Shown here piece after piece: positions 33,966 to 41,954 of a DNA stretch of 64,000 nt. Numbering within the stretch: position 1 is the first letter of the stretch; each line of letters opens with the position of its first letter. The notes under the pieces are model-generated. The model made no database searches, had not been told where the DNA came from, and saw only the letters and a program-made list of their open reading frames with translations. Position numbers and translations under genes: made by a program. This stretch comes from Shimia biformata (lineage in GTDB: Bacteria; Pseudomonadota; Alphaproteobacteria; Rhodobacterales; Rhodobacteraceae): the NCBI RefSeq assembly GCF_016888515.1, contig NZ_JAFEJK010000001.1, positions 1,769,475 to 1,833,474 of the forward strand, given 5' to 3'.

Positions 33966-34723
33966 GTCAGCCTCATCGGGATACCGGCGGCGACCATATG
34001 GGCCTTGGCCTCGGCTATGGTGAACTCGCCAAAATGGAAGATCGACGCGGCCAGAACCGCCGACGCGCCGCCCTTGGTGACGCCTTCGACAAGGTGGTCC
34101 AGCGTGCCGACGCCGCCGGAGGCAATCACCGGCACGTCCACCGCATCGGAAATCGCCCGTGTCAGCGGCAGGTTGAACCCGGCCTTGGTGCCGTCGCGGT
34201 CCATCGAGGTCAAAAGGATCTCGCCCGCGCCTTTTTCGACCACCAGCCTGGCAAATTCGACGGCGTCGATGCCGGTCGGTTTGCGGCCGCCATGGGTAAA
34301 GATCTCCCACTTGCCCGGAGACACCGTCTTGGCGTCGATGGCCACGACAATACACTGGCTACCGAACTGCGCGGCGGCTTCGGCGACCACGTCGGGATTG
34401 GCGACCGCGGCCGAGTTGAACGACACCTTGTCCGCCCCGGCCAGAAGCAGACGACGCACGTCCGCCACCGTGCGCACCCCGCCGCCAACGGTCAGCGGCA
34501 CGAAACATTGCTCGGCGCAGCGCTGCACCATGTCGATCATCACACCGCGGTTGTCGTGGGTGGCGTGGATATCGAGGAAACAGATCTCGTCCGCGCCCGC
34601 CGCGTCATAGGCGCGGGCCGCTTCCACCGGGTCGCCCGCATCGCGCAGGCCGACGAAATTCACCCCTTTGACGACGCGGCCATCGGCAACGTCCAGACAG
34701 GGAATAAGGCGTGTTTTCAACAT
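33962..34723 (-). CDS. hisF: Imidazole glycerol phosphate synthase, cyclase subunit HisF
   Basis: HisF (253 residues) is the TIM-barrel subunit that makes imidazoleglycerol phosphate and AICAR from PRFAR plus ammonia from HisH. It begins [20 protein letters not shown], and both catalytic aspartates are present: Asp11 (CLDV) and the barrel-4/5 Asp in [13 protein letters not shown] near residue 130. The phosphate loops [11 protein letters not shown] and [11 protein letters not shown] are typical. It follows a small membrane-protein gene after four bases and overlaps hisE by ATGA. Confidence 0.97.
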   Translation of the reverse strand: MLKTRLIPCLDVADGRVVKGVNFVGLRDAGDPVEAARAYDAAGADEICFLDIHATHDNRGVMIDMVQRCAEQCFVPLTVGGGVRTVADVRRLLLAGADKVSFNSAAVANPDVVAEAAAQFGSQCIVVAIDAKTVSPGKWEIFTHGGRKPTGIDAVEFARLVVEKGAGEILLTSMDRDGTKAGFNLPLTRAISDAVDVPVIASGGVGTLDHLVEGVTKGGASAVLAASIFHFGEFTIAEAKAHMVAAGIPMRLT

Positions 34724-34727
34724 CTTG

Positions 34728-34991
34728 TCAGGCTTTCTTGAGGCGACGCATGAACAGAAGCCACAGCGCGCCAACAGCCGCGAGCGGCCAGGAATAGGCA
34801 AAGTAACCGGCAAAGAAGACAAGGCCCACGATCACGATCTCAAACGTGGTCCCCTTCAGCGCGCAGCCCTCGGCCGAGACATGCATACAGCCCATCACCT
34901 CGACCGTGCCCCAGGAAAACAAAAGCGCAAGCGCAGGCAGAAGGCCGATGACCAGCAGTATCCAGGCCAGAACCTTCTGCAGCCGTCTCAT
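34728..34991 (-). CDS. Small membrane protein inside the hisA-hisF run
   Basis: I do not recognise a family. The 87-residue product has three hydrophobic segments ([41 protein letters not shown], and [12 protein letters not shown]) and basic ends (MRRLQK, MRRLKKA). Two cysteines ([11 protein letters not shown]) fall in the first outside loop and could form a disulfide. It overlaps hisA by ATGA at 34988-34991 and ends four bases before hisF, so it is translated within the histidine transcript. Whether it has any role in histidine metabolism is unknown. Confidence 0.8.
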   Translation of the reverse strand: MRRLQKVLAWILLVIGLLPALALLFSWGTVEVMGCMHVSAEGCALKGTTFEIVIVGLVFFAGYFAYSWPLAAVGALWLLFMRRLKKA

Positions 34992-35710
34992 GCTTTCATC
35001 ACCGCCAAGGCCTCTTTCAGGTCAATGGCGCCATCATAAAGCGCGCGGCCGGAAATCGCACCGTTCAATTGCGCGCCGCAGGATTTGAGCGCGCGCAGGT
35101 CATCCAGCGACGACACGCCGCCAGACGCGATCACCGGGATCGACACCGCATTGGCCAGAGCCGCCGTCGCCTCGACGTTCGGGCCTTTCATCGCGCCATC
35201 GCGGTTGATGTCGGTATAGATGATCGCCGCGACGCCTGCGTCCTCGAAGGATTTCGCCAGTTCGGTGGCGTCGACATCGGTTTCCGTGGCCCAGCCCTTG
35301 GTCGCGACCCTGCCACCGCGCGCGTCGATGCCGACGGCAACCTTGCCGGGGAATTCCTTTGCGGCCTCGCGCACGAGGTCGGGGTTTTCGACCGCAACCG
35401 TGCCCAGGATCACCCGCGCCAGCCCCTTGTCGATCCAGCGTGCAATGGTGGCCATGTCGCGGATACCGCCGCCCAGCTGCGCTGGCACTTTGGTCTGTTC
35501 AAGGATCGCCTCGACCGGGGCGGCGTTCACCGGCTCTCCGGCAAAGGCGCCATTGAGATCGACCAGATGCAGCCACTCACAGCCCGCTTTCACAAACTCC
35601 AGCGCCTGCGCCGCCGGGTTTTCGTTGAACACGGTTTCCTGCGCCATGTCGCCATGGACAAGCCGCACCGCGTTGCCATCCTTGAGGTCGATTGCGGGGT
35701 AGAGGATCAT
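34988..35710 (-). CDS. hisA: Phosphoribosylformimino-5-aminoimidazole carboxamide ribotide isomerase
   Basis: HisA (240 residues) is the ProFAR isomerase, a TIM barrel homologous to HisF. It starts [20 protein letters not shown], with the catalytic Asp8 (AIDL) and the second Asp in [14 protein letters not shown] near residue 130. Phosphate-binding [11 protein letters not shown] and [11 protein letters not shown] are intact. AGGAACG lies before the ATG, which is far inside a longer open frame. It heads the minus-strand run hisA-membrane protein-hisF-hisE. Confidence 0.97.
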   Translation of the reverse strand: MILYPAIDLKDGNAVRLVHGDMAQETVFNENPAAQALEFVKAGCEWLHLVDLNGAFAGEPVNAAPVEAILEQTKVPAQLGGGIRDMATIARWIDKGLARVILGTVAVENPDLVREAAKEFPGKVAVGIDARGGRVATKGWATETDVDATELAKSFEDAGVAAIIYTDINRDGAMKGPNVEATAALANAVSIPVIASGGVSSLDDLRALKSCGAQLNGAISGRALYDGAIDLKEALAVMKA

Positions 35711-35847
35711 CTGTTTTCGTTCCTGAATTTGTCCCCGCGACCTTTGGCATGGGTTCGCCGGAAATGCAACGTGACCCCAAGTTAGGGTTGATTGGAATCC
35801 GGTGCTGGCACAAAGTTTTTGGCAAATGCCAAGGGAGGGCACATCAC

Positions 35848-36234
35848 ATGAAGAAACTGGTTCTGGCCGCCGCCGGGCTGATCCTGAGCGCGGGCGTCTC
35901 GATGGCGGATCCCGCATTGGGTATCTGGAAGACCGAGGTCGATGACGGCTCTTACGCCCATGTCGAAATGCGGCAATGCGGGGCGAAGATCTGCGGCAAG
36001 ATGATCCGAACCTTCGATGCAAATGGTGAATACAAGTCCAAGAACATCGGCAAGGACCTTGTGCTGGGCATGTCGCCCGAAGGCAACGGCCATTACAAGG
36101 GCGAGGTCTGGCGCCCGTCGAATGACAAGATCTATGTCGGCAAGATGGATGTCAGCGGCGACAAGCTGAAGCTGAAAGGCTGTGTTGCCGGGGGCCTCTT
36201 GTGTTCGTCACAGAACTGGACGCGCGTCAAGTAA
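35848..36234 (+). CDS. Exported DUF2147 family protein
   Basis: A 128-residue protein with a Sec signal peptide ([20 protein letters not shown], cut before DPALG) and the DUF2147 pattern: [32 protein letters not shown], and the closing [18 protein letters not shown]. The family is a small periplasmic beta-barrel-like domain of unknown role; two cysteine pairs may be disulfide bonded. GGGAGG precedes the ATG. It is divergent from hisA and ends at its own terminator (36259-36289). Confidence 0.85.
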   Translation: MKKLVLAAAGLILSAGVSMADPALGIWKTEVDDGSYAHVEMRQCGAKICGKMIRTFDANGEYKSKNIGKDLVLGMSPEGNGHYKGEVWRPSNDKIYVGKMDVSGDKLKLKGCVAGGLLCSSQNWTRVK

Positions 36235-36258
36235 GCCATTGACCTTGAATTGAAATTG

Positions 36259-36289
36259 ACCCCGTCGCGCAACCGCGCGGCGGGGTTTT
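36259..36289 (+). terminator. Terminator after the DUF2147 gene
   Basis: ACCCCG pairs with CGGGGT, with an inner GCGC/GCGC pairing, followed by TTTT. It begins 24 bases after the DUF2147 stop. It also lies just beyond the end of the convergent yccU-type gene. Confidence 0.65.
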
Positions 36290-36294
36290 CCGTG

Positions 36295-36762
36295 TCAGAG
36301 CTTGGACGAGATCACACCCGTGGCGAACCCGCCCATGCGCAATTCGCCAAACAGCCGCTGATACTCGATCTTGGGACAGCGGTTCTGGATCACGTCGATG
36401 CCGCGTGCTTCTGCCTTGGCTGCGGCCTGCGCGTGTTCGACGCCGATCTGCATCCAGATGGTCTTGAGATTGGGGAAACATTCCAGCGCCTCGTCCACGA
36501 TCGGCGGTACGGCGTCGGAACGGCGGAAAATATCCACCATGTCAACGGGTTCCGGGATGTCCTTCAGGCAGGCGCGGACGGTCTGTCCAAACAGGGTGGC
36601 GCCCGCGTGACCGGGGTTCACCGGGATAACGGTATAGCCTTTCAGCCCAAGATAACGCGCCACGTAATAGCTGGGCCGCACCGGGTTCATCGACACGCCC
36701 ACCACGGCGATCACCTTGGTGCGTTTCAGAATCGATTTCAGATGGTCGTCGGAATAAGTCAT
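36295..36762 (-). CDS. CoA-binding domain protein (YccU type)
   Basis: The 155-residue protein is a single CoA-binding Rossmann domain like YccU: VIAVVGVSMNPVRPSYYVARY at the N-terminus, IPVNPGHAG, and IWMQIGVEHAQAAAKAEARG with the terminal CPKIEYQRLFGEL. This is the domain that binds CoA in succinyl-CoA synthetase alpha, but here it is alone and no reaction is known. I start it at MTYSDDHLKSILKRTK, 22 codons inside the open frame. Upstream, at 36793, a minus-strand terminator isolates it from anything further up. Confidence 0.87.
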   Translation of the reverse strand: MTYSDDHLKSILKRTKVIAVVGVSMNPVRPSYYVARYLGLKGYTVIPVNPGHAGATLFGQTVRACLKDIPEPVDMVDIFRRSDAVPPIVDEALECFPNLKTIWMQIGVEHAQAAAKAEARGIDVIQNRCPKIEYQRLFGELRMGGFATGVISSKL

Positions 36763-36792
36763 GCGGACGACGCTAGCCCGAGTGACACGAAG

Positions 36793-36821
36793 AAAAAAGC
36801 GCCCAAGAAAAACTTGGGCGC
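36793..36821 (-). terminator. Strong intrinsic terminator on the minus strand, upstream of the YccU gene
   Basis: A perfect 9-bp stem GCGCCCAAG/CTTGGGCGC with an A5 loop (T5 on the minus strand) is followed on the minus strand by six T. It lies upstream of the YccU-type start codon, so it must end a minus-strand transcript that begins further right, where no minus-strand protein gene exists. Confidence 0.8.
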
Positions 36822-36960
36822 GAGTCACGGAACGAGGGACAGTGAAGTGAAGCGCAAGAGTTCCGGTCCCGCGCTTCGTAAACTAGAGATAGGGCATCAG
36901 TTCCCGTTTTAAAGAGCCTGTCAAAAAGCTGTGAACGAAATGTAAACAAAGGCCGGCATC
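36793..36960 (-). ncRNA. Candidate small RNA ending at the 36793 terminator
   Basis: The only minus-strand sequence that could be served by the terminator at 36793-36821 is the 210-base gap before the divergent membrane-protein gene at 37034. It has no convincing protein frame. A consensus -35 box TTGACA lies at about 36922 on the minus strand, but the matching -10 is poor, so the start is not fixed; the extent given is an upper estimate. A trans-acting sRNA or a long leader of the YccU gene with an attenuator are both possible. Confidence 0.35.
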
Positions 36961-36972
36961 GGGCGCGGAATC

Positions 36973-37002
36973 TTGCGCTGATGATCCTTTTGGTTGTGCT
37001 AG
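36973..37002 (+). promoter_or_regulatory. Possible promoter of the 37034 membrane protein gene
   Basis: TTGCGC and TGCTAG are separated by 18 bases, with the -10 about 31 bases ahead of the start codon. Spacing is acceptable but both boxes are imperfect. Confidence 0.35.
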
Positions 37003-37033
37003 AGTGGTCCGGCACACACGAAAGGAGATCGCC

Positions 37034-37861
37034 ATGCCGTCCCGTCCTGATGACCTGCCCATCGCCATCTCTCTGCGCAACGTGAACGGTGTCGTTGGGC
37101 TGATTGCGCTGGGGCTTCCATTTGCGCTGATGGCGGTGGCAAAGCTTACCGGGGGATGTGTCCAGGATTCGATAAGCCATAATTATTATGCCGCGATCGG
37201 CGGGGACGTCTTCACTGGGGCGCTCATTCTGATCGGCACGATTCTGCTGTTGTTCTTCCACCCGGCCGCGCCCCGGCCCGACGGCTACCGCACCTTCACC
37301 AAATGGCATTGGCATGCGCTGAGGCTGGCGGGGCTGGCTGCGCTGGTCATTGCCTTCGCGCCGACCTCGGACCCCGGCTGTCCGGTGACGGCGGCGCCGC
37401 CCAGGGTGTTTGTCGACGCGGCAGGGGGACCAAGCTATGACCTCTGGGCCGCCTTCGGGATCGAGAACACGCTGGTCAGAAATCTGCACAACATTGGCGC
37501 CGCGGTGATGTTCCTCATACTGGGCATATTCTCGACCTTCGTCTTTACCCGCGTCCAATCGCATCGCTCGCTGCGCAGCGGGGCAGAGCCAAAGCCCGAG
37601 CGATTGACATTTGTCTGGAGCGGCAAACACACCACCAAGAAGGTGCGCAACACGATTTATGTGTTGTGCGGGCTGGCGATCTTTGCCGCCATTCTCGGGC
37701 TTGCCGTCAACAAGTTCTGGTGCCAGCCCGATACTGTATGCCGGGCGAAATGGAACAGTGCCGACGCGACCTATTGGCTTGAGGCGGTGGCGCTGTGGGC
37801 CTTCGGGTTCAGTTGGCTGGTCAAAGGGCGGTTCATCCCCTGGCTCAACGATCCCGAATAG
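37034..37861 (+). CDS. Multi-pass membrane protein of unknown function
   Basis: The 275-residue product has about six hydrophobic helices and starts at an ATG behind AAAGGAGA. A loop motif VQDSISHNYYAAIGGDVFTG after the first helix recalls the DISxYYH-type segment of DUF998-like proteins. Further features are WHWHALRLAGLAALVI and a cysteine-bearing outside loop (FWCQPDTVCRAKW). The C-terminus is LVKGRFIPWLNDPE. No transport or enzyme motif is recognised. It is convergent with rlmB, with three bases between the stops. Function unknown. Confidence 0.8.
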   Translation: MPSRPDDLPIAISLRNVNGVVGLIALGLPFALMAVAKLTGGCVQDSISHNYYAAIGGDVFTGALILIGTILLLFFHPAAPRPDGYRTFTKWHWHALRLAGLAALVIAFAPTSDPGCPVTAAPPRVFVDAAGGPSYDLWAAFGIENTLVRNLHNIGAAVMFLILGIFSTFVFTRVQSHRSLRSGAEPKPERLTFVWSGKHTTKKVRNTIYVLCGLAIFAAILGLAVNKFWCQPDTVCRAKWNSADATYWLEAVALWAFGFSWLVKGRFIPWLNDPE

Positions 37862-37864
37862 CGG

Positions 37865-38641
37865 TTACGGCCGGGCGGCATAAAGCGCGACGGCGGCGGC
37901 GTTCGACACGTTGAGCGAGCCGAAATCGCGGGCGAAGTCGATCCTGACCAGCGCGTCGCAGGTTTCCTTGGTCTTGGGCCGCAGGCCCGGCCCCTCTGCC
38001 CCCAGAACCAGCGCGACGGCATGGTCGCGGCGGCCTTCAAGCGCCTGTTCGATGGTCTGGTCGGCCTCGCCATCCAGCCCCAGCACCAGATAGCCCATGC
38101 CCTGCAACTCGCGAATCGTATCGGCGAGGTTGGTCAGACGCAGATAGGGTTGGCGTTCAAGCGCGCCGCTGGCGGTCTTGGCCAATGCGCCGGTCTCGGG
38201 GGCGGAGTGGTGGCGGGTGCCGATCACCGCGCCCGCGCCGAACACTTCGGCCGAGCGCAGAATCGCGCCGACGTTATGCGGGTCGGTGACACGGTCCAGC
38301 AGGACAAGGCGCGGCGGGGTGTCGCCATCGCCCATTGCCACGTCCTCAAGCCGACCCCAGTTCAGTGGCTTCACCTCAAGCGCGGCCCCCTGATGCACCG
38401 ATTGCGGGTCTAGCGGGGCGGGGAATTTGCGCGGGTCGGCCATCTCGGGCTCGATTCCCGCTGCTGCCACCGCATCGCCCAGCTTGTCGGCGGCGTTGCG
38501 GGTCAGGATCAGGCGCAGCTTCTCGCGGGCCGGGTTCATCAGCGCATCGCGCACCGCATGCAGGCCGAAAAGCCAGACGGTTTCCGCTGCGGCGGCCTTT
38601 TTTGCCTGTTCTTTCTCGACCACCCACTTCGGCTTTTTCAT
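37865..38641 (-). CDS. rlmB: 23S rRNA (guanosine-2'-O-)-methyltransferase RlmB (TrmH/SpoU family)
   Basis: The 258-residue SPOUT methyltransferase uses S-adenosylmethionine to methylate a ribose 2'-hydroxyl in RNA. An N-terminal SpoU substrate-binding domain (VWLFGLHAVRDALMN) precedes the knot domain with the three motifs LLDRVTDPHNVGAILRSAEV, LVLGAEGPGLRP and LNVSNAAAVALYAARP. The start MKKPKWVVEKEQAKKAAAAE is chosen because longer upstream frame is not family-like. The closest fit is RlmB, acting on 23S rRNA G2251, but a TrmH-type tRNA target cannot be excluded. It is divergent from tRNA-Tyr. Confidence 0.92.
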   Translation of the reverse strand: MKKPKWVVEKEQAKKAAAAETVWLFGLHAVRDALMNPAREKLRLILTRNAADKLGDAVAAAGIEPEMADPRKFPAPLDPQSVHQGAALEVKPLNWGRLEDVAMGDGDTPPRLVLLDRVTDPHNVGAILRSAEVFGAGAVIGTRHHSAPETGALAKTASGALERQPYLRLTNLADTIRELQGMGYLVLGLDGEADQTIEQALEGRRDHAVALVLGAEGPGLRPKTKETCDALVRIDFARDFGSLNVSNAAAVALYAARP

Positions 38642-38713
38642 CACGTCGACCCCGGTTCCAAATCTCCTGACAGCAATGCGACGCCCTTGGTCCGGGTGCA
38701 AGGGATTTTCTTG

Positions 38714-38742
38714 TTGACGCCCCCGCCAAGCGTTCGTAAACA
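38714..38742 (+). promoter_or_regulatory. Promoter of tRNA-Tyr
   Basis: TTGACG and TAAACA are separated by 17 bases and end 36 bases before the mature tRNA. A perfect hairpin (ACGCGGGC/GCCCGCGT, 38753-38770) lies in the 5' leader just ahead of the tRNA and would be removed by RNase P processing. Confidence 0.7.
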
Positions 38743-38777
38743 GCGCCTCACGACGCGGGCTTGCCCGCGTGGAAAGT

Positions 38778-38861
38778 GGGCGACAGGCCGCAAGGTGTGG
38801 CAGGGGACTGTAACTCCCTCGCGGAGACGCACGCCTGGTTCGATTCCAGGGTCGCCCACCA
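38778..38861 (+). tRNA. tRNA-Tyr (anticodon GTA)
   Basis: The 84-base gene folds as a class II tRNA. The acceptor stem GGGCGAC pairs with GTCGCCC, the discriminator is A and the CCA end is encoded. The D arm is GCC/GGC, the anticodon stem GGGGA/TCCCT encloses the loop CTGTAAC (anticodon GTA), a long variable arm (CGCGGAGACGCACG) follows as expected for bacterial tRNA-Tyr, and the T arm is CCTGG-TTCGATT-CCAGG. Confidence 0.95.
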
Positions 38862-38979
38862 CTTTCCCCCCTTCGAGAGAACAACACGACCCGCGCAAGA
38901 CCTGTGCATGCGCGCGGCTTGACCCCGGCGTGAAAGACCTTAGGTTCGCCCGAAACCATAAACAGGTTAAGGACGCACC

Positions 38980-39639
38980 ATGCCCTTTCTCACCCAAGAT
39001 CAGCTTCTGGACCCCGACCTTCGCGGCCCGGCCATGTTCGGCGATCAGGCGGACCCGGCGAATCCCCCGCACAACCCGTTCAACGCGCTGGTGACGCCGC
39101 GCCCGATTGCCTGGGTGTCGACGGTGGACGGGCAGGGGGTGCGCAACCTTGCGCCCTATTCCTTCTTCAACGCGACGGCCTATGTGCCGCCGCAGGTGAT
39201 GTTCGCCTCGACCAGCGCCAAGCCGGATCAGGACGGCACCAAGGATTCGGTGGCCAATATCCGCGAGACCGGGGTGTTCTGCATCAATGTCGTCGAACAG
39301 TCGGCGCGCGATGCCATGAACATCTCGTCCGGGGCCTATGACAAGGACGTGGACGAGTTTGCGCGCGCCGGGCTGAGCGTGGCCGAGTGCCAGACCATCA
39401 CCTGCCCCCGCATCGCCGATGCACCGGCATCGCTGGAGTGCAAGCTGACCCAGATCGTGCAGCTGCCCGGAGAGGCGAATTTCGTGGTGCATGGTGAGGT
39501 AACGGGGGTTCACATCCGCCCCGACACGCTGCGCGACGGGCGGTTCGACGTGACCACGTTCCAGCCCCTGTCGCGGCTCGGCTATCGCGACTACGCGGTG
39601 GTCGAGAACGTCTTTACCCTGACCCGGCCCGACGACTGA
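38980..39639 (+). CDS. Flavin reductase family FMN-binding protein
   Basis: The 219-residue protein belongs to the flavin reductase-like split-barrel family (NPFNALVTPRPIAWVSTVDG, LAPYSFFNATAYVPPQVMFA, KDSVANIRETGVFCINVV, and LVTFQPLSRLGYRDYAV-type end TTFQPLSRLGYRDYAVV). The TPRPIAWVST and FNA segments contact FMN. Many members are DUF447-like enzymes of unknown partner. The enzyme probably reduces FMN with NAD(P)H or acts on a flavin-bound substrate. It ends four bases from the ptsP stop, convergent. Confidence 0.88.
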   Translation: MPFLTQDQLLDPDLRGPAMFGDQADPANPPHNPFNALVTPRPIAWVSTVDGQGVRNLAPYSFFNATAYVPPQVMFASTSAKPDQDGTKDSVANIRETGVFCINVVEQSARDAMNISSGAYDKDVDEFARAGLSVAECQTITCPRIADAPASLECKLTQIVQLPGEANFVVHGEVTGVHIRPDTLRDGRFDVTTFQPLSRLGYRDYAVVENVFTLTRPDD

Positions 39640-39643
39640 TCGC

Positions 39644-41890
39644 TCACGCCTGCTGGCTGCGCAGATAGTCCATGATCGCGGGGCGCACCGACTGGTCGCC
39701 GCGTTCCCGCGCATCGACGATGACCTGCCGCACCTCGGACAGGTTCGACCGGCGCAGCAGGCTTTTGACCGGACCGATCGACGCCGGACGCATCGACAGG
39801 TTGCGCAACCCCATTGCGGCAAGGCACAGCGCCTCGATCGGGCGTCCCGCGTCCTCGCCGCAGAAGGAAAGCGGCGTGCGGGTTGAATTGCAGCGGTTCA
39901 CGATGCCTTCGAGGAAGGTCAGGAAGCTGACATTCAACGTGTCATAGCGGCGGCGGACCCGTTCGTTTTCGCGGTCGGCGGCAAAGAAGAACTGTTTCAG
40001 GTCGTTGCCGCCGATCGACAGAAAGCCGACCTCTTCAAAGAACTTCTGCGGCGCGAATCCGAGCGACGGGGTTTCCAGCATCGCGCCGACGTCCAGCGTC
40101 TCGGGCAGGGGGTGGCCAAGGATGCGCTCGCGTTCGACCGCCTTGTCCATCTCGGCCTTGGCCTGACGGTATTCGTCATATTGCGCGATAAACGGGAACA
40201 TCACCGTCAAAGGCCGGCCATTGGCAGCGCGCAACAGCGCCTGAAGCTGCATCCGCAGAACACCCGGCTTGTCCAGACCCACCCGGATCGCGCGCCAGCC
40301 AAGCGCCGGGTTCGGCTCGTCCTGCGGGGTCATGTAGGGCAACACCTTGTCCGAGCCGATATCCAGCGTGCGGAACACCACGCGCTTGTCCTTGGCGGCA
40401 TCCATGACGCGGCTGTAAAGCGCGGCCAGTTCGGTCCGTTTCGGCATCTGGTTGCGGATCAGGAATTGCAACTCGGTGCGGAACAGCCCAACGCCTTCGG
40501 CCCCGGATCCCTCAAGCGACGGCAGGTCGGCCATCAGCCCGGCATTCATGTAAAGCTTGACCTCGATCCCGTCCCTGGTCAGCGCGGGCTTGTCGCGGAT
40601 CGAGGCATAGCGTTCCTGCGCCTGTGTCGCCATGGCGATCTTGTCGCGGAAGGCGGCGACGACGCTGTCCTCGGGGCGCAGATGCACGATGCCCTGATCG
40701 CCATCCACCATCACGTGGTCGCCGTTCAGGGCTTCGGTGGTGATGCGTTCGGCGTGGATCACCAGCGGGATCGCCAGTGCGCGGGCGACAATGGCAGCGT
40801 GGCTGCCGACCGAGCCCTCTTCCAAAATGATCCCCTTCAGGGACCGGCCATATTCCAGCAACTCGGCAGGGCCGATATTGCGGGCCACAAGGATAGGATC
40901 GGCGGGCATGTCGGCCCCGGTTTCCTTGCCTTGTCCGGTCAGGATGCGCAGCAGACGGTTTGACAGGTCATCAAGGTCATGCAGCCGGTCGCGCAGATAG
41001 GCGTCGGTGACCTGGCTCATCCTTGTGCGGGCAGCGGACTGTTCCTTTTCGACGGCGGCCTCGGCGGACAGGCCATTGCGGATGTCCTGCTCCATTCGCC
41101 GCATCCAGCCCTTGGAATTGGCAAACATGCGGAAGGCTTCCAGCACCTCAAGCTGATCCTTGTCGCCATTGGCGGCCCCGGCCAGCATCTGGTCGACACC
41201 CACGCGCAGCTGTTCGACCGCGTCATTGAGGCGTGTCAGTTCAACCTCGGGATCATCGGCCACCGGGTTCGACACCACGACGCGGGGTTCGTGCAGCCAG
41301 ACATGACCCTCGGCGGCGCCTTCCTGCGCGCTGCTGCCCCGGAACATCACGGGTTGCTGGTGGCGCGCCGACAGGGCCGCGCCTTCGCCGACAAAGGCGC
41401 CAAGCTCGGTCATTTCGGCCAGCACCATGGCGACGACTTCCAGCGCATAGACCTCATCTGCCGAAAAGTCGCGCTTGTTTTTCGATTGCACGACCAGAAC
41501 GCCCAGTGTTTCGCCCAGCCGCTGGACGGGCACGCCACAGAACGAGGAATAGATCTCTTCCCCGGTTTCCGGCATGTAGCGGAAGCCTTTGGCCGAAGGC
41601 GCGTCAGCGGTATTCACGATACGCTTGGTGCGCGCCACCCGGCCAACCAGACCTTCGCCAATCCGCATGCGGGTCTGGTGGACGGCCTCGGGATTGAGAC
41701 CCTCGGTCGCGCAAAGCTCAAGCGTGTCCTCGTCCCGGAACAGGTAGATCGAACACACCTCGGTCCCCATGGACGAGGCGATCAGGTGGGTGATCTTGTT
41801 CAGCCGCGCCTGACCTGCTGAATCCTCGGCCATGGCGTCGCGCAGGCGACCCAGAAGCATGCGGCTGTCACTGTCGCGTCTTTCTGCCAT
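39644..41890 (-). CDS. ptsP: Phosphoenolpyruvate-protein phosphotransferase PtsP (enzyme I-Ntr)
   Basis: The 748-residue protein begins with a GAF sensor domain (about 15-165: HLIASSMGTEVCSIYLFRDE, FCGVPVQRLGETLGVLVVQS), then the PTS enzyme I fold. The phospho-histidine is in GSVGSHAAIVARALAIP near residue 360, and the PEP-binding barrel has GSGAEGVGLFRTELQFL, RTLDIGSDKVLPYM and SIGGNDLKQFFFAADRENE. This is the first enzyme of the nitrogen PTS (PtsP-PtsO-PtsN), a regulatory phosphorelay for nitrogen, potassium and carbon status; the GAF domain binds glutamine in studied cases. Partners are not in the window. Confidence 0.96.
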   Translation of the reverse strand: MAERRDSDSRMLLGRLRDAMAEDSAGQARLNKITHLIASSMGTEVCSIYLFRDEDTLELCATEGLNPEAVHQTRMRIGEGLVGRVARTKRIVNTADAPSAKGFRYMPETGEEIYSSFCGVPVQRLGETLGVLVVQSKNKRDFSADEVYALEVVAMVLAEMTELGAFVGEGAALSARHQQPVMFRGSSAQEGAAEGHVWLHEPRVVVSNPVADDPEVELTRLNDAVEQLRVGVDQMLAGAANGDKDQLEVLEAFRMFANSKGWMRRMEQDIRNGLSAEAAVEKEQSAARTRMSQVTDAYLRDRLHDLDDLSNRLLRILTGQGKETGADMPADPILVARNIGPAELLEYGRSLKGIILEEGSVGSHAAIVARALAIPLVIHAERITTEALNGDHVMVDGDQGIVHLRPEDSVVAAFRDKIAMATQAQERYASIRDKPALTRDGIEVKLYMNAGLMADLPSLEGSGAEGVGLFRTELQFLIRNQMPKRTELAALYSRVMDAAKDKRVVFRTLDIGSDKVLPYMTPQDEPNPALGWRAIRVGLDKPGVLRMQLQALLRAANGRPLTVMFPFIAQYDEYRQAKAEMDKAVERERILGHPLPETLDVGAMLETPSLGFAPQKFFEEVGFLSIGGNDLKQFFFAADRENERVRRRYDTLNVSFLTFLEGIVNRCNSTRTPLSFCGEDAGRPIEALCLAAMGLRNLSMRPASIGPVKSLLRRSNLSEVRQVIVDARERGDQSVRPAIMDYLRSQQA

Positions 41891-41954
41891 CTCATCCCGT
41901 TGGTTGCGCGCCCGTTACCAACCAACCGCGAAAAGGGAATCGCGAGAGGTCCGC

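Noticed and set aside
38753-38770. Perfect hairpin ACGCGGGC/GCCCGCGT as a terminator of rlmB or another gene
   Set aside because: No T run on either strand and it lies between the tRNA-Tyr promoter and the tRNA, so it is better explained as part of the 5' leader.
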